Shown piece after piece: positions 1 to 7,560 of a stretch of DNA of 21,720 nt; position 1 is the first letter of the stretch, and each line of letters opens with the position of its first letter. Location of the stretch: assembly GCA_937896105.1 (NCBI GenBank), contig CALBKR010000026.1:1-21720 (forward strand), written 5' to 3'. Both the position numbers and the translations under genes were made by a program. The notes under the pieces are model-generated. The model did not search any database. It had not been told where the DNA came from and saw only the letters and a list, made by a program, of their open reading frames with translations. Source of the DNA: an uncultured Bacteroidales bacterium (GTDB lineage Bacteria; Bacteroidota; Bacteroidia; Bacteroidales; Bacteroidaceae).

Positions 1-1899
1 ATTGCAATAGGCTCGCTTGTCGATGATGCCATCATTGATGTCGAAAATGTCTACAAGAGGTTGAAGGAGAACCACCGTCTGCCGGCCGGGGAGCGCCGGC
101 CTGCTGCTAAAATCGTCTTCGAGGCATCATCCGAAATCCGTGCGTCTATTATACACGCGACCCTTATAATAATGGTGACCTTTACACCGCTCTTCTTCCT
201 CAGCGGCCTCGAGGGTCGTATGCTCAAGCCGCTTGGCTTTGCCTACCTTATAGCCCTTGTAATGTCGCTAATTGTGGCGATGACCGTCACCCCGATGCTC
301 TGCAAGATGATGCTTTCGGGCGATAAATATCTCACACGCACCGAGAAAAAGAACTGGGTCGACCGTTGGCTGCTCAAAGGCTACACCAATGCGCTTTCTT
401 GGGTAATCAGGCACGCAAAAATAATTGTCGGCTGTGTGCTGCTGCTCTTTGCAGGCTGTATGTTCCTCTTTACCCAGATGGGTCGCAGTTTCCTGCCCGA
501 ATTCAACGAGAATGCCTTGACGATAGCTGCAGTGTCGCGCCCGGGTGTGTCGCTCGAGGAGAGCAATAGGCTCGGTACAGCGATAGAGAAGGAGCTTTTG
601 CAGATACCCGAGGTTACAAGCACTGCACGCCGTACCGGCCGTGGCGAGCTCGATGAGCACTCGCAGACATCGAACGGCGCCGAGATTGATGTCAACTTTG
701 AGCTGGGCAGCCGCAGCAAGGCCGAATTCGTCGCCGAGGTGCGTGAGCGTCTTGCAAAGATTCCGGGTGTGGTAACATCGGTGGGGCAACCGTTGGAGCA
801 CCGTATCGACCATATGGTGTCGGGTACGCAGGCCGACCTTGCCATAAAGGTATTCGGCCCCGACCTCAGCACCCTCTTCCGCAAAGGAACCGAGATAAAG
901 GAGCTGCTTGCAGCATTCCCCGATGTGGTTGATATAAATGTGGAGCAACAGGTGGAAATCCCGCAGATTCAGATACGTGCCGACCGCGAGAAATTGGCCT
1001 ATTTCGGTATCACAATGAGTGAGTTCAATGCTTTTGTAGAGGCCTCTTTCCCCGGCAAAAAGGTTGGCAGCGTATATGAGGAGGAGCGTAGTTTCGACCT
1101 CATTATACGCTTGAACAAGGACTATACCGAGAGTGTCGATGGTGTGCGTCGTGCCCTCATAGATACTCCAAAAGGGAAGGTTCCTCTTGAGGATGTCGCC
1201 GATATTGTGTCTGTCGGTGGCCCCGGAAGCATCAGCCGCGAGAATGTGCAGCGCAAGGTTGTCGTCTCGGCAAATATCGCAAGCAGTGATGTTGCCGGAA
1301 CGGTAGAACGTGTTGCCGAGTATCTCGAGAAGGAGTTGCCGCTCGACGAGGGTTACCGCCTCGAGTATGGCGGGCAGTTCGAGAGTGCAGAGTCGGCGTC
1401 GCGCACACTGTGGCTCACCACAATGGTGGCAATATTGGTTGTCTTTGTGTTGCTGTATACCGAGTTCAAAAGCCTTCTGCTCTCAGCTGTCGTTCTCATA
1501 AATCTGCCGCTTGCATTGATAGGCGGTGTACTTGCGACATACTTCACATCGGCAGTGATGAGTATCCCTGCTATCATCGGCCTCATTACTTTGTTCGGTA
1601 TCGCTACACGAAACGGAATTCTGCTTGTGTCGCGTTATCAGCACCTGAGAAGCGAAGGCCTTGATTTGGACGATGTCATCAGAATCGGTTCGGCCGACCG
1701 TCTTACACCAATTCTTATGACCGCTTTCACATCGGCTCTTGCACTTGTGCCTATGATTATAAACGGCTCGGCTTCGGGTAACGAGATACAGAGTCCAATG
1801 GCAGTGGTGGTTCTCGGAGGTCTGCTGTCGTCGACGCTGCTGAACATCTTTATCGTTCCTGTAATCTATCGCTGGGTCGTTAAGAGAGGCTGGGTATGA
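1..1899 (+). CDS. RND efflux permease, CusA/CzcA type (5'-truncated by window edge)
   Basis: Inner-membrane proton-driven resistance-nodulation-division pump subunit, expected to work with a periplasmic adaptor and an outer-membrane channel that lie outside the window. The frame is open from base 1, so the true start is upstream; the TTG at 61 is an internal Leu codon. The first residues are transmembrane segment 4 with an adjacent Asp-Asp pair (GSLVDDAIIDVEN), the proton-relay site of RND pumps. Segments 5 and 6 follow, then segment 7 (from about residue 138 of the visible 632), a large periplasmic porter/docking loop opening with FLPEFNEN (typical of the heavy-metal-efflux branch), and segments 8-12. 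The C-terminal half looks complete and ends in IVPVIYRWVVKRGWV. The substrate (metal ion or organic compound) cannot be told from this part. A strong terminator follows directly, so this is the last gene of its transcript. Confidence 0.93.
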   Translation: MAIGSLVDDAIIDVENVYKRLKENHRLPAGERRPAAKIVFEASSEIRASIIHATLIIMVTFTPLFFLSGLEGRMLKPLGFAYLIALVMSLIVAMTVTPMLCKMMLSGDKYLTRTEKKNWVDRWLLKGYTNALSWVIRHAKIIVGCVLLLFAGCMFLFTQMGRSFLPEFNENALTIAAVSRPGVSLEESNRLGTAIEKELLQIPEVTSTARRTGRGELDEHSQTSNGAEIDVNFELGSRSKAEFVAEVRERLAKIPGVVTSVGQPLEHRIDHMVSGTQADLAIKVFGPDLSTLFRKGTEIKELLAAFPDVVDINVEQQVEIPQIQIRADREKLAYFGITMSEFNAFVEASFPGKKVGSVYEEERSFDLIIRLNKDYTESVDGVRRALIDTPKGKVPLEDVADIVSVGGPGSISRENVQRKVVVSANIASSDVAGTVERVAEYLEKELPLDEGYRLEYGGQFESAESASRTLWLTTMVAILVVFVLLYTEFKSLLLSAVVLINLPLALIGGVLATYFTSAVMSIPAIIGLITLFGIATRNGILLVSRYQHLRSEGLDLDDVIRIGSADRLTPILMTAFTSALALVPMIINGSASGNEIQSPMAVVVLGGLLSSTLLNIFIVPVIYRWVVKRGWV

Positions 1900-1914
1900 T
1901 ACCTTGCTGATATT

Positions 1915-1948
1915 AAATCCGGCTTCCTTGTACAAGGAAGCCGGATTT
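1915..1948 (+). terminator. Perfect palindromic intrinsic terminator after the RND gene
   Basis: Two 17-base arms (1915-1931 and 1932-1948) are exact reverse complements. The stem has a GC-rich middle (ccggcttcc/ggaagccgg), flanking AAA on the 5' side and TTT on the 3' side. It begins 16 bases after the RND stop codon. The symmetry would let it act in both directions, but only the plus-strand gene ends here. Confidence 0.85.
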
Positions 1949-1949
1949 A

Positions 1950-2094
1950 CTATATATTATAAGCGCTTGGGCTTCAATATGATGTTCGTTTTTAAAATTC
2001 GGGCGTACATTTATTTTATTTCTAAATTTAACAGTCTTTAACAAATGCGTGTGTCTTATAATGATACTTTTAGCAAGGATTTAACAATAATGAT
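1950..2094 (+). promoter_or_regulatory. Probable promoter region of the two-gene exported-protein unit
   Basis: AT-rich leader between a terminator and the next gene, so a promoter is expected here. Three 7-of-8 matches to the Bacteroidota -7 element TAnnTTTG are visible: TACATTTA (2006-2013), TAAATTTA (2023-2030) and TACTTTTA (2065-2072). None has a clear TTTG -33 element at the usual spacing, so the true site cannot be chosen by eye. The third would give a leader of about 15 bases. Confidence 0.35.
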
Positions 2095-2565
2095 ATGAAG
2101 TACCTTGTTTTGGCATTGCTTTTGATAAAGGCAACAATAGCTCCTGTGATGGCGCTCCCTGATAAGGAGTTGGTAATATCGGGGTCGGATGGTACGGTCT
2201 CCTGTGTGGTCAAGGATATAAGACGCATAGTGTTCGATGATGGGCTTATGCGTGTTGATATGCGCGACGGCTCTTGCTACAATTGGAGTACCGATCTTGT
2301 CGACCGTGTGCTGCTGGCGGATTATGAGCCCGATATCGAAACCTCGCTTTCCGGTGTGGAGAACGAGCCTGGCTTTGTCTTGTCGGGCGGTCTATTGTAC
2401 ATTGTGTTGCCCTGCCAGTCCGATGTGCGGCTGACGGCGTGTGACGGCAAGCTTCTTCGCGATGCCGTTTGTACCGGTGAACTCTCGATTGATATGAAAC
2501 AACTGCCTGCCGGCATATATCTGCTTGATGTTGATGGTCGTATCTATAAAATAATGAACCGATGA
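2095..2565 (+). CDS. Small exported protein with sorting-domain-like C-terminus
   Basis: A 156-residue protein not recognised as a named family. Residues 1 to about 20 form a signal peptide (MKYLVLALLLIKATIAPVMA). Residues 22-75 form a short beta-rich module containing DIRRIVFDD, which resembles the N-terminal module of the next gene's product (VDSIVFDD after a similar DK-x-x lead-in and a GxVxC/GxIxC motif). The last 45 or so residues (LTACDGKLLRD, then LPAGIYLLDVDGRIYKI) match the pattern of T9SS type A C-terminal sorting domains: a GxL strand, the LPAGIY turn and a final positively charged strand. Its stop overlaps the next start as ATGA, implying translational coupling. Inferred role: exported partner of the beta-helix protein. 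Such tails also occur in Bacteroidales that lack type IX secretion, so secretion by that route is unproved. Confidence 0.8.
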   Translation: MKYLVLALLLIKATIAPVMALPDKELVISGSDGTVSCVVKDIRRIVFDDGLMRVDMRDGSCYNWSTDLVDRVLLADYEPDIETSLSGVENEPGFVLSGGLLYIVLPCQSDVRLTACDGKLLRDAVCTGELSIDMKQLPAGIYLLDVDGRIYKIMNR

Positions 2566-5480
2566 AAAGGGGTGCTGTTCTGTTTTTGTTTGCCTTGTCG
2601 GCGCTGCAGCTTTTTGCCGACAAGGATGTCAAGTTCTTTATGAATAGTGGCGAGATAAAATGTATTGCCCAGGAGCGTGTCGACAGCATTGTTTTCGACG
2701 ATGCCGAGGAGTATGCCATTGTGGCTTTCGATGGTTTGACGGAGCAGTTAGAGCTTGCTTCGATTGATAGTATAAAATATGGTCAGCTGCCGCAGGAGGT
2801 GAGTGTGACATACGCAGGCAATAGTGCCACGGTCATCAACCCCTTTGCCTTCGACAGTGTAAGGGTGCGCATAACAGGTGCAAAGGTCGTTGTGACATCA
2901 CTCACCACAAGAGAGATAGATTATTCTCTGCAGGGTGCAAGCGACGATGGTTGCTTCAAGATTTATGGTTCACGGAAATATAACCTCTATCTCAATGGTC
3001 TTGAACTCACGAACAGTTGCGGTGCGGCCATCAACAGCCAGTGCAAGAAGAGAGCCAGGGTCTTTGTCAATGAGGGAACAGATAATGTGCTTGCAGATGC
3101 CGCGCAGTATACATCCGCTTTGGGCGAGGACGAGAAAGGTACATTCTTCAGCGAGGGGCAGATAATATTTGAGGGTACAGGCCGTCTTGTTGTCAATGGC
3201 CTCTACAAGCACGCGGTGTGCAGTGACGATTATCTCGAGGTGCGCGGTGCCGAAATAGAGGTCACCGGCGCAGCGGGTGATGCAATACACGTCAACGATT
3301 CGGTAATTGTAAAAGGCGGAACTCTTGTACTCAATTCGCAAGGCGATGGAATTGACTGCGACGGTTATATAAAACTGCTCGGTGGAAAGGTGAAAATTAC
3401 TGCTGCCGGAGATGATGTTAAGGGTGTAAAATCGGCGTCGGATGTTATTGTTGACGGTGCCGACCTGTCGGTTGTCGTGCCAGGTGATGCCTCTAAGGGT
3501 ATAAAGGGCGGTACAGGTTTCAGTCTCTTGAGTGGTGCGGTGGATGTTGCTGCAACAGGCAACACTGTGCTGATTGATGGTGACCCGTCATACGCGGTAT
3601 GTATAAAATGTGATTCAACGGTCAACATATCGGGTGGAACAGCTGTACTTAAAGCGACCGGTATTGCAGGCCGTGGCATCTCTGCCGACGCCGATGTGAA
3701 TATTTCGGACGGAACGACCACAATAGAGTGCAGTGGGGAGAGCGAGAGCTATGACCCATCAGTGGAAGGCGAAGACGATAACGGTGAAGAGGCTGTCGAA
3801 AGTTATGTGGTGTATGTCAGCATCCCGGCCTCAACAGCGGGCAACCGCCCAGGCGGCGCTTCGTCGACAGCCTGGAAAAGTGTATATCTCTATGACAGCA
3901 GCAATAATCTTGTGGCAACATTGGGTAATACTGTTGTTGTCAGCGGTACAACCTTTTACTATTACGATTTCGGCACGGCAACGACCGGAACGTATTATTT
4001 CAAGAGTGATGATTATTCGAGTTTCAGAGGCTCTTATGCGATACAGAGCTCAACATTTACAGGGGTGAACGGTGACAAATATTTCCAGATATCATCGTCG
4101 TACAGTACATCGGGTTCGACGCGTACATATACGCTCAGCGATGTCACCGCCAGCTATGCCGGCGGCACGGTGTCATCGGGCTCTGCAACTGAGGATTCAT
4201 ACGCTGCAGCCGGAATAAAATGCGATGCCCTCTTCTCGCTTTCGGGCGGCAGCCACACCATAACGGTGAGCGGCAGCGAGTCAAAGGGCATAAAGGCCGA
4301 TGGCGATGCTGTAATAAGTGGCGGAAAGCTTGTGATAAATACATCGGGGACAGCGAAGGTTGTGGCATACGACCCGTCATACTGCACAGCAATCAAGTGT
4401 GACGGTGCCTTGACAATAGACGGCGGCGACATCGACATCACTGCCACTGGGCAGGGCGGTCACGGCATTTCGGCCGACGGTGAGCTTACACTCAACGGCG
4501 GCAGTGTGGATATTACCCTTTCGGGTGCCGGTGCATCATATACAGCCACTACAGGTACCGATTACTATTCTACAAAATGCCTCAAGGGAGATGTGGCCGT
4601 GAACCTTCTTGGCGGTACGCTCAACTGCCTTGCGAAGGGCAACGGCAGCAAGGCAATAGTGGCAGGCGGCCTGCTCACGATAGGAAAGGAGGGTGCATCC
4701 GATGATGCCTTGAATATCAGGGCGGTGACACAAGGCTCGGCTCTCGGCACCTCGTCGGGCAGCACCGGCGGCTGGGGCGGCGGAATGGGCGGTATGCAAG
4801 AGGGCTTCAATGCTGCTCCAAAGGCTATTAAAGGTGCGGCAAATGTTGTCGTGAACAGCGGAACCATATATGCCGAGACTGCAAATGACGGTGGCGAGGG
4901 GCTTGAGAGCAAGGCGACGCTCACCATAAACGGCGGTATTATCGAGTGCAATACATACGACGACGGAGTAAATGCCGCGACTGCTCTGGTCATCAATGGC
5001 GGATATCTCTACAGCCACGCATCGAACAACGACGGTATCGACTCAAACGGTACGATAACAGTGAATGGCGGTGTTGCACTCGGTTCGGGCACAAATGCAC
5101 CCGAGGAGGGCTTCGACTGCGACAACAACCAGTTTGTGGTGAATGGCGGAATACTTATAGGTACAGGCAGCGCCAACAGCTCCGTTACATCGTCGTCGCA
5201 GCCCTATGCTTCGGTATCTTCGGTGACTGTTTCGCAAGGGAAATATCTGGCTGTGAAGGATGGCTCTGGAAATGTTATGTTTGCATATAAGTGCCCAAAT
5301 ACAGTGAGCGGTGCAACAGTGTTGCTGTCGTCGCCTGCGTTCACCTCGTCGTCGCACACATTGATGTATGGCGTCACATCGTTGACGGGTGTTAATGAAA
5401 GCTATTTCGACGGGGCATTTACCGTTGGCGGAACGGCAACAGGCGGCTCATCAAAGAGTTTTACGCCACAATCGAGGTAA
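2562..5480 (+). CDS. Large exported beta-helix protein, Cthe_2159-type carbohydrate-binding domain
   Basis: A 972-residue protein. Residues 1-19 are a signal peptide ending in LFA. Residues 20-76 are a module with VDSIVFDD and SIDSIKY, shared with the preceding small protein. From about residue 95 there are many short strands with repeated GG turns and motifs such as SKGIK, GISAD and IKCD, as in the Cthe_2159 family (Pfam DUF4353) of parallel beta-helix proteins, whose founding member binds cellulose and polygalacturonate. Two helix blocks (about 95-395 and 548-910) flank a Ser/Thr/Tyr-rich insert of about 150 residues that I do not recognise. A glycine-rich loop (GGWGGGMGG) lies near residue 735. 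The blocks share matching segments about 262 residues apart (DPSYAVCIKCD and DPSYCTAIKCD), showing internal duplication. There is no obvious catalytic motif, transmembrane anchor or sorting tail. Likely a surface or secreted glycan-binding protein; the ligand is unknown. Confidence 0.85.
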   Translation: MKRGAVLFLFALSALQLFADKDVKFFMNSGEIKCIAQERVDSIVFDDAEEYAIVAFDGLTEQLELASIDSIKYGQLPQEVSVTYAGNSATVINPFAFDSVRVRITGAKVVVTSLTTREIDYSLQGASDDGCFKIYGSRKYNLYLNGLELTNSCGAAINSQCKKRARVFVNEGTDNVLADAAQYTSALGEDEKGTFFSEGQIIFEGTGRLVVNGLYKHAVCSDDYLEVRGAEIEVTGAAGDAIHVNDSVIVKGGTLVLNSQGDGIDCDGYIKLLGGKVKITAAGDDVKGVKSASDVIVDGADLSVVVPGDASKGIKGGTGFSLLSGAVDVAATGNTVLIDGDPSYAVCIKCDSTVNISGGTAVLKATGIAGRGISADADVNISDGTTTIECSGESESYDPSVEGEDDNGEEAVESYVVYVSIPASTAGNRPGGASSTAWKSVYLYDSSNNLVATLGNTVVVSGTTFYYYDFGTATTGTYYFKSDDYSSFRGSYAIQSSTFTGVNGDKYFQISSSYSTSGSTRTYTLSDVTASYAGGTVSSGSATEDSYAAAGIKCDALFSLSGGSHTITVSGSESKGIKADGDAVISGGKLVINTSGTAKVVAYDPSYCTAIKCDGALTIDGGDIDITATGQGGHGISADGELTLNGGSVDITLSGAGASYTATTGTDYYSTKCLKGDVAVNLLGGTLNCLAKGNGSKAIVAGGLLTIGKEGASDDALNIRAVTQGSALGTSSGSTGGWGGGMGGMQEGFNAAPKAIKGAANVVVNSGTIYAETANDGGEGLESKATLTINGGIIECNTYDDGVNAATALVINGGYLYSHASNNDGIDSNGTITVNGGVALGSGTNAPEEGFDCDNNQFVVNGGILIGTGSANSSVTSSSQPYASVSSVTVSQGKYLAVKDGSGNVMFAYKCPNTVSGATVLLSSPAFTSSSHTLMYGVTSLTGVNESYFDGAFTVGGTATGGSSKSFTPQSR

Positions 5481-5647
5481 ACTGAAATGTGAAAACTGAA
5501 AGTTTGCGCAGCGAGTGGAAACCAAGTTCTCCTGTCCAGGCGGTTCTGTTATCCGCAGTTAACGGGTATCAGGGTCTTTCCCCCAAGATAATATCAGGAT
5601 TTTAAAGTCCCAGCCTCAATCCCATCGTCTCAATGGGACAAAAGTTT
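5481..5647. other. Unassigned intergenic stretch between convergent genes
   Basis: No gene is supported here. Small hairpins can be drawn: aaact/agttt around 5495-5510, gcgg/ccgc around 5540-5557, and tcccat (5620-5625) with atggga (5633-5638), the last nested in a wider gtccca/tgggac pairing (5607-5639). None is followed by a good T-run, so terminator function is weak on both strands. Its composition is more GC-rich and less A/T-biased than the other spacers in the window. It could be a decayed repeat element or an uncharacterised transcript end. Confidence 0.4.
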
Positions 5648-5703
5648 TACTCTTTGCTCTGTACTCTGTACTCTTTGCTCTGTACTCTGTACTCTTTACT
5701 CTC
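5648..5703. repeat. Heptamer tandem repeat (8 units) running into the nadK stop
   Basis: Eight consecutive 7-base units: TACTCTT, TGCTCTG, TACTCTG, then the same three again, then TACTCTT and TACTCTC. The higher-order 21-base unit is present exactly twice (5648-5668 and 5669-5689). The complement of the nadK stop codon (TTA, 5696-5698) straddles units 7 and 8, so the last codons of nadK are made of repeat. Copy-number change beyond the stop would not alter the protein. Confidence 0.9.
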
Positions 5704-6568
5704 TAACATCTGTTCCCCACATCAGTTTCTCCTGCAGGTTCTGGATGAATGAGTGTTCGCGGCGGCGGATGATAAGCTGTCGGTAGCTCGCCTTCTTTAT
5801 GGTGACAGCTGTGTGCTCATCGCAACTTTCGTTGCGCCCGTCGATGGCAATGAGATAGTTGCCGCTGCGGCTGTTTACAGTTATCTCAATGACTGTATCG
5901 TCGCTTACCACAAGGGGGCGGGCACTGAGGCTGTGCGGAGCAATGGGGGTCAGAGTAAGCACGTTGGCTTGCGGGGCGATGATGGGGCCTCCCACGCTCA
6001 ATGAATATCCTGTGGAGCCCGATGGTGTGGCAACAATAAGCCCGTCGGCCTGGTAGGTTATGGTATCGCAACCGTTGAGGGTAGCCTTCAGGGTCATCAT
6101 CGAGGAGCTGTCGTGCTTCATTATTGCAATCTCGTTAAGAGCGAACGGGTAGCTCTTCAGTGCTTCTCCGTTTGTATTTGCCTCGATGAGGCTTCGTTGC
6201 TCGATGTCAAATTCGCCATTGTGTATCTTCTCTATTACATAGTCGAGGTTGTCGTTCGATGTGGCAGTCAGGAAACCCAATCTGCCGGCATTGATACCCA
6301 ATAGCGGTATCTGCTTGTCGCCTATGCGGCTGGCTGTGCGCAACAGTGTTCCGTCGCCGCCGAAACTTATGGCAACATCGGCAGTGAAACTGTTGTCTGT
6401 AATAAGCTCCTGTGGTGCCGGATCTGCTATCTGTTCTGCACATAGAAAATCGTAGAAGGGCTTGTCGATGGCATAGCTGTCGCCACGCCTGGTGATAGCT
6501 TCGAAAAGCGCTGCAATGCTCTCCGATTTCCTTGTCTGGTGCTTGTTGCCGAATATTGCAAATTTCAT
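5696..6568 (-). CDS. nadK: NAD kinase
   Basis: Cytoplasmic ATP-NAD kinase, making NADP from NAD. About 290 residues from the chosen start, the usual family length. The Rossmann-like N-terminus reads MKFAIFGNK. The diagnostic GGDGT motif is at residues 70-74 with the catalytic Asp at 72, followed by LNEIAI (NE motif) and ADGLIVATPSGSTGYSLS, which forms the NAD-binding domain and ends in a conserved GGPI. An in-frame ATG 18 codons upstream (6622) exists, but MKFAIFGN matches where family members normally begin, so 6568 is preferred. It is divergent from pdxJ with a shared 255-base promoter region, and convergent with the beta-helix gene. The 3' end lies inside a tandem repeat. Confidence 0.96.
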   Translation of the reverse strand: MKFAIFGNKHQTRKSESIAALFEAITRRGDSYAIDKPFYDFLCAEQIADPAPQELITDNSFTADVAISFGGDGTLLRTASRIGDKQIPLLGINAGRLGFLTATSNDNLDYVIEKIHNGEFDIEQRSLIEANTNGEALKSYPFALNEIAIMKHDSSSMMTLKATLNGCDTITYQADGLIVATPSGSTGYSLSVGGPIIAPQANVLTLTPIAPHSLSARPLVVSDDTVIEITVNSRSGNYLIAIDGRNESCDEHTAVTIKKASYRQLIIRRREHSFIQNLQEKLMWGTDVRE

Positions 6569-6654
6569 AGGCTTTGTGTTTAATTGGCTACAGTCGGGTT
6601 GCCTTGTCAGGATTTTCTCCATTCGGCTCGGCCGATATTCGTACCCTTCGGGTG

Positions 6655-6662
6655 CAAAATTA
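6655..6662 (-). promoter_or_regulatory. nadK promoter, -7 element
   Basis: Read on the minus strand this is TAATTTTG followed by C, an exact match to the Bacteroidota -7 consensus TAnnTTTG. It would start transcription near 6648, giving a leader of about 80 bases to the preferred nadK start. No good TTTG -33 element is visible at the usual distance. Confidence 0.55.
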
Positions 6663-6663
6663 A

Positions 6664-6778
6664 GACATTTTATAATATAATATTTTTAAATTGTACTATT
6701 TTTGCATAATAAAGCGAAATAAGGCTGTACTTGTAGTAAAATGTCAGGGTAGTTTTTGTTTGTCAAAGTAAAAATGTC
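6664..6778. repeat. Three copies of a TAAAATGTC-like motif in the nadK-pdxJ divergent region
   Basis: gacatttta at 6664-6672 is the exact reverse complement of taaaatgtc at 6737-6745, and taaaaatgtc recurs at 6769-6778, 32 bases after the second copy. The first copy abuts the nadK -7 element; the inverted pair brackets the pdxJ -7 element. This arrangement would suit an operator, but such 9-mers can arise by chance in AT-rich spacers. Confidence 0.3.
6697..6704 (+). promoter_or_regulatory. pdxJ operon promoter, -7 element
   Basis: TATTTTTG followed by C is an exact match to TAnnTTTG. Transcription would begin near 6711, leaving a leader of about 113 bases before pdxJ, longer than usual for the window. 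It lies 34 bases from the divergent nadK element. No clear -33 element is visible. Confidence 0.5.
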
Positions 6779-6823
6779 GTAAACATCCCCGGCACGGCAC
6801 ATTTCTTTTTTATATGATTTTTT

Positions 6824-7543
6824 ATGAGGACAAAACTCAGTGTAAACATCAACAAGGTTGCTACTATCAGGAATGCGCGCGGTGGCAACAATCCGGATAT
6901 CATCCAGGTAGCAAAGGACTGTGAGGCTTTCGGTGCCGATGGCATCACAGTGCATCCGCGCCCCGATGAGAGGCACATACGCCGTGCCGATGTCCCGGCG
7001 TTGCAGGCCGTGTTGCGTACTGAATTCAATATCGAGGGCTATCCGTCAAGGGATTTCCTCGACCTGGTATTGCGCGTACGTCCTTCGCAGGTGACACTTG
7101 TTCCCGACAAACCCGAGCAGTTGACATCGAACAGTGGCTGGGATACCGAGAAGGAGCTGCCCTTTCTGCGTGATGTGCTCAATGACTTGCGTGCGGCCGG
7201 TATACGCAGTTCTATATTCATCGATGCCGATGTGCGTATGGCAGAGTTTGCGGCCGAGGCCGGTGCCGACAGGGTAGAACTCTACACCGGCCCTTATGCA
7301 CATAACTATGCCATTGACCGCGAAGCGGCAATTGCGCCTTTTCTCGAAACGGCAAAGCGTGTAAAACAGTTGGGTATTGGCTTGAATGCAGGGCACGACC
7401 TCAGCCTTGAGAACCTGAAATATTTCACCGATGTGATAACCTGGGTAGATGAGGTGTCTATAGGCCACGCGCTCATCTGCGATGCCCTTTATATGGGTCT
7501 TGAGGCTACAATAGCCGCATACAAGAATTGTTTGGTTAAATAA
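6824..7543 (+). CDS. pdxJ: Pyridoxine 5'-phosphate synthase
   Basis: Joins 1-deoxy-D-xylulose 5-phosphate with 3-amino-2-oxopropyl phosphate to make pyridoxine 5'-phosphate, the last ring-forming step of the DXP-dependent vitamin B6 pathway; cytoplasmic TIM barrel. The 239-residue length is typical. Diagnostic stretches include LSVNINKVATIRNARGG near the N-terminus, GADGITVHPRPDERHI (about residues 37-52) with the phosphate- and substrate-binding His/Arg residues, and GLNAGHDLSLENL near the C-terminus. The Lys in NINK replaces the His seen in proteobacterial enzymes, as in other Bacteroidota sequences I know. First gene of a run continuing 17 bases later with exbB; its substrate DXP is also the substrate of Dxr, encoded elsewhere in this window. 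Confidence 0.97.
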   Translation: MRTKLSVNINKVATIRNARGGNNPDIIQVAKDCEAFGADGITVHPRPDERHIRRADVPALQAVLRTEFNIEGYPSRDFLDLVLRVRPSQVTLVPDKPEQLTSNSGWDTEKELPFLRDVLNDLRAAGIRSSIFIDADVRMAEFAAEAGADRVELYTGPYAHNYAIDREAAIAPFLETAKRVKQLGIGLNAGHDLSLENLKYFTDVITWVDEVSIGHALICDALYMGLEATIAAYKNCLVK

Positions 7544-7560
7544 GAAACTAATAATAGAAT

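Noticed and set aside
268..948. 226-residue minus-strand open frame inside the RND gene
   Set aside because: Its translation has no family resemblance and is rich in Cys/His/Arg, typical of antisense reading of a coding strand; the plus-strand RND frame is unambiguous.
5648..5703. CRISPR array
   Set aside because: Units are contiguous 7-mers with no spacers and no cas genes nearby.
6569..6622. 18-codon N-terminal extension of nadK from the upstream ATG
   Set aside because: The extension carries no conserved features, and the family normally begins at the MKFAIFGN strand.
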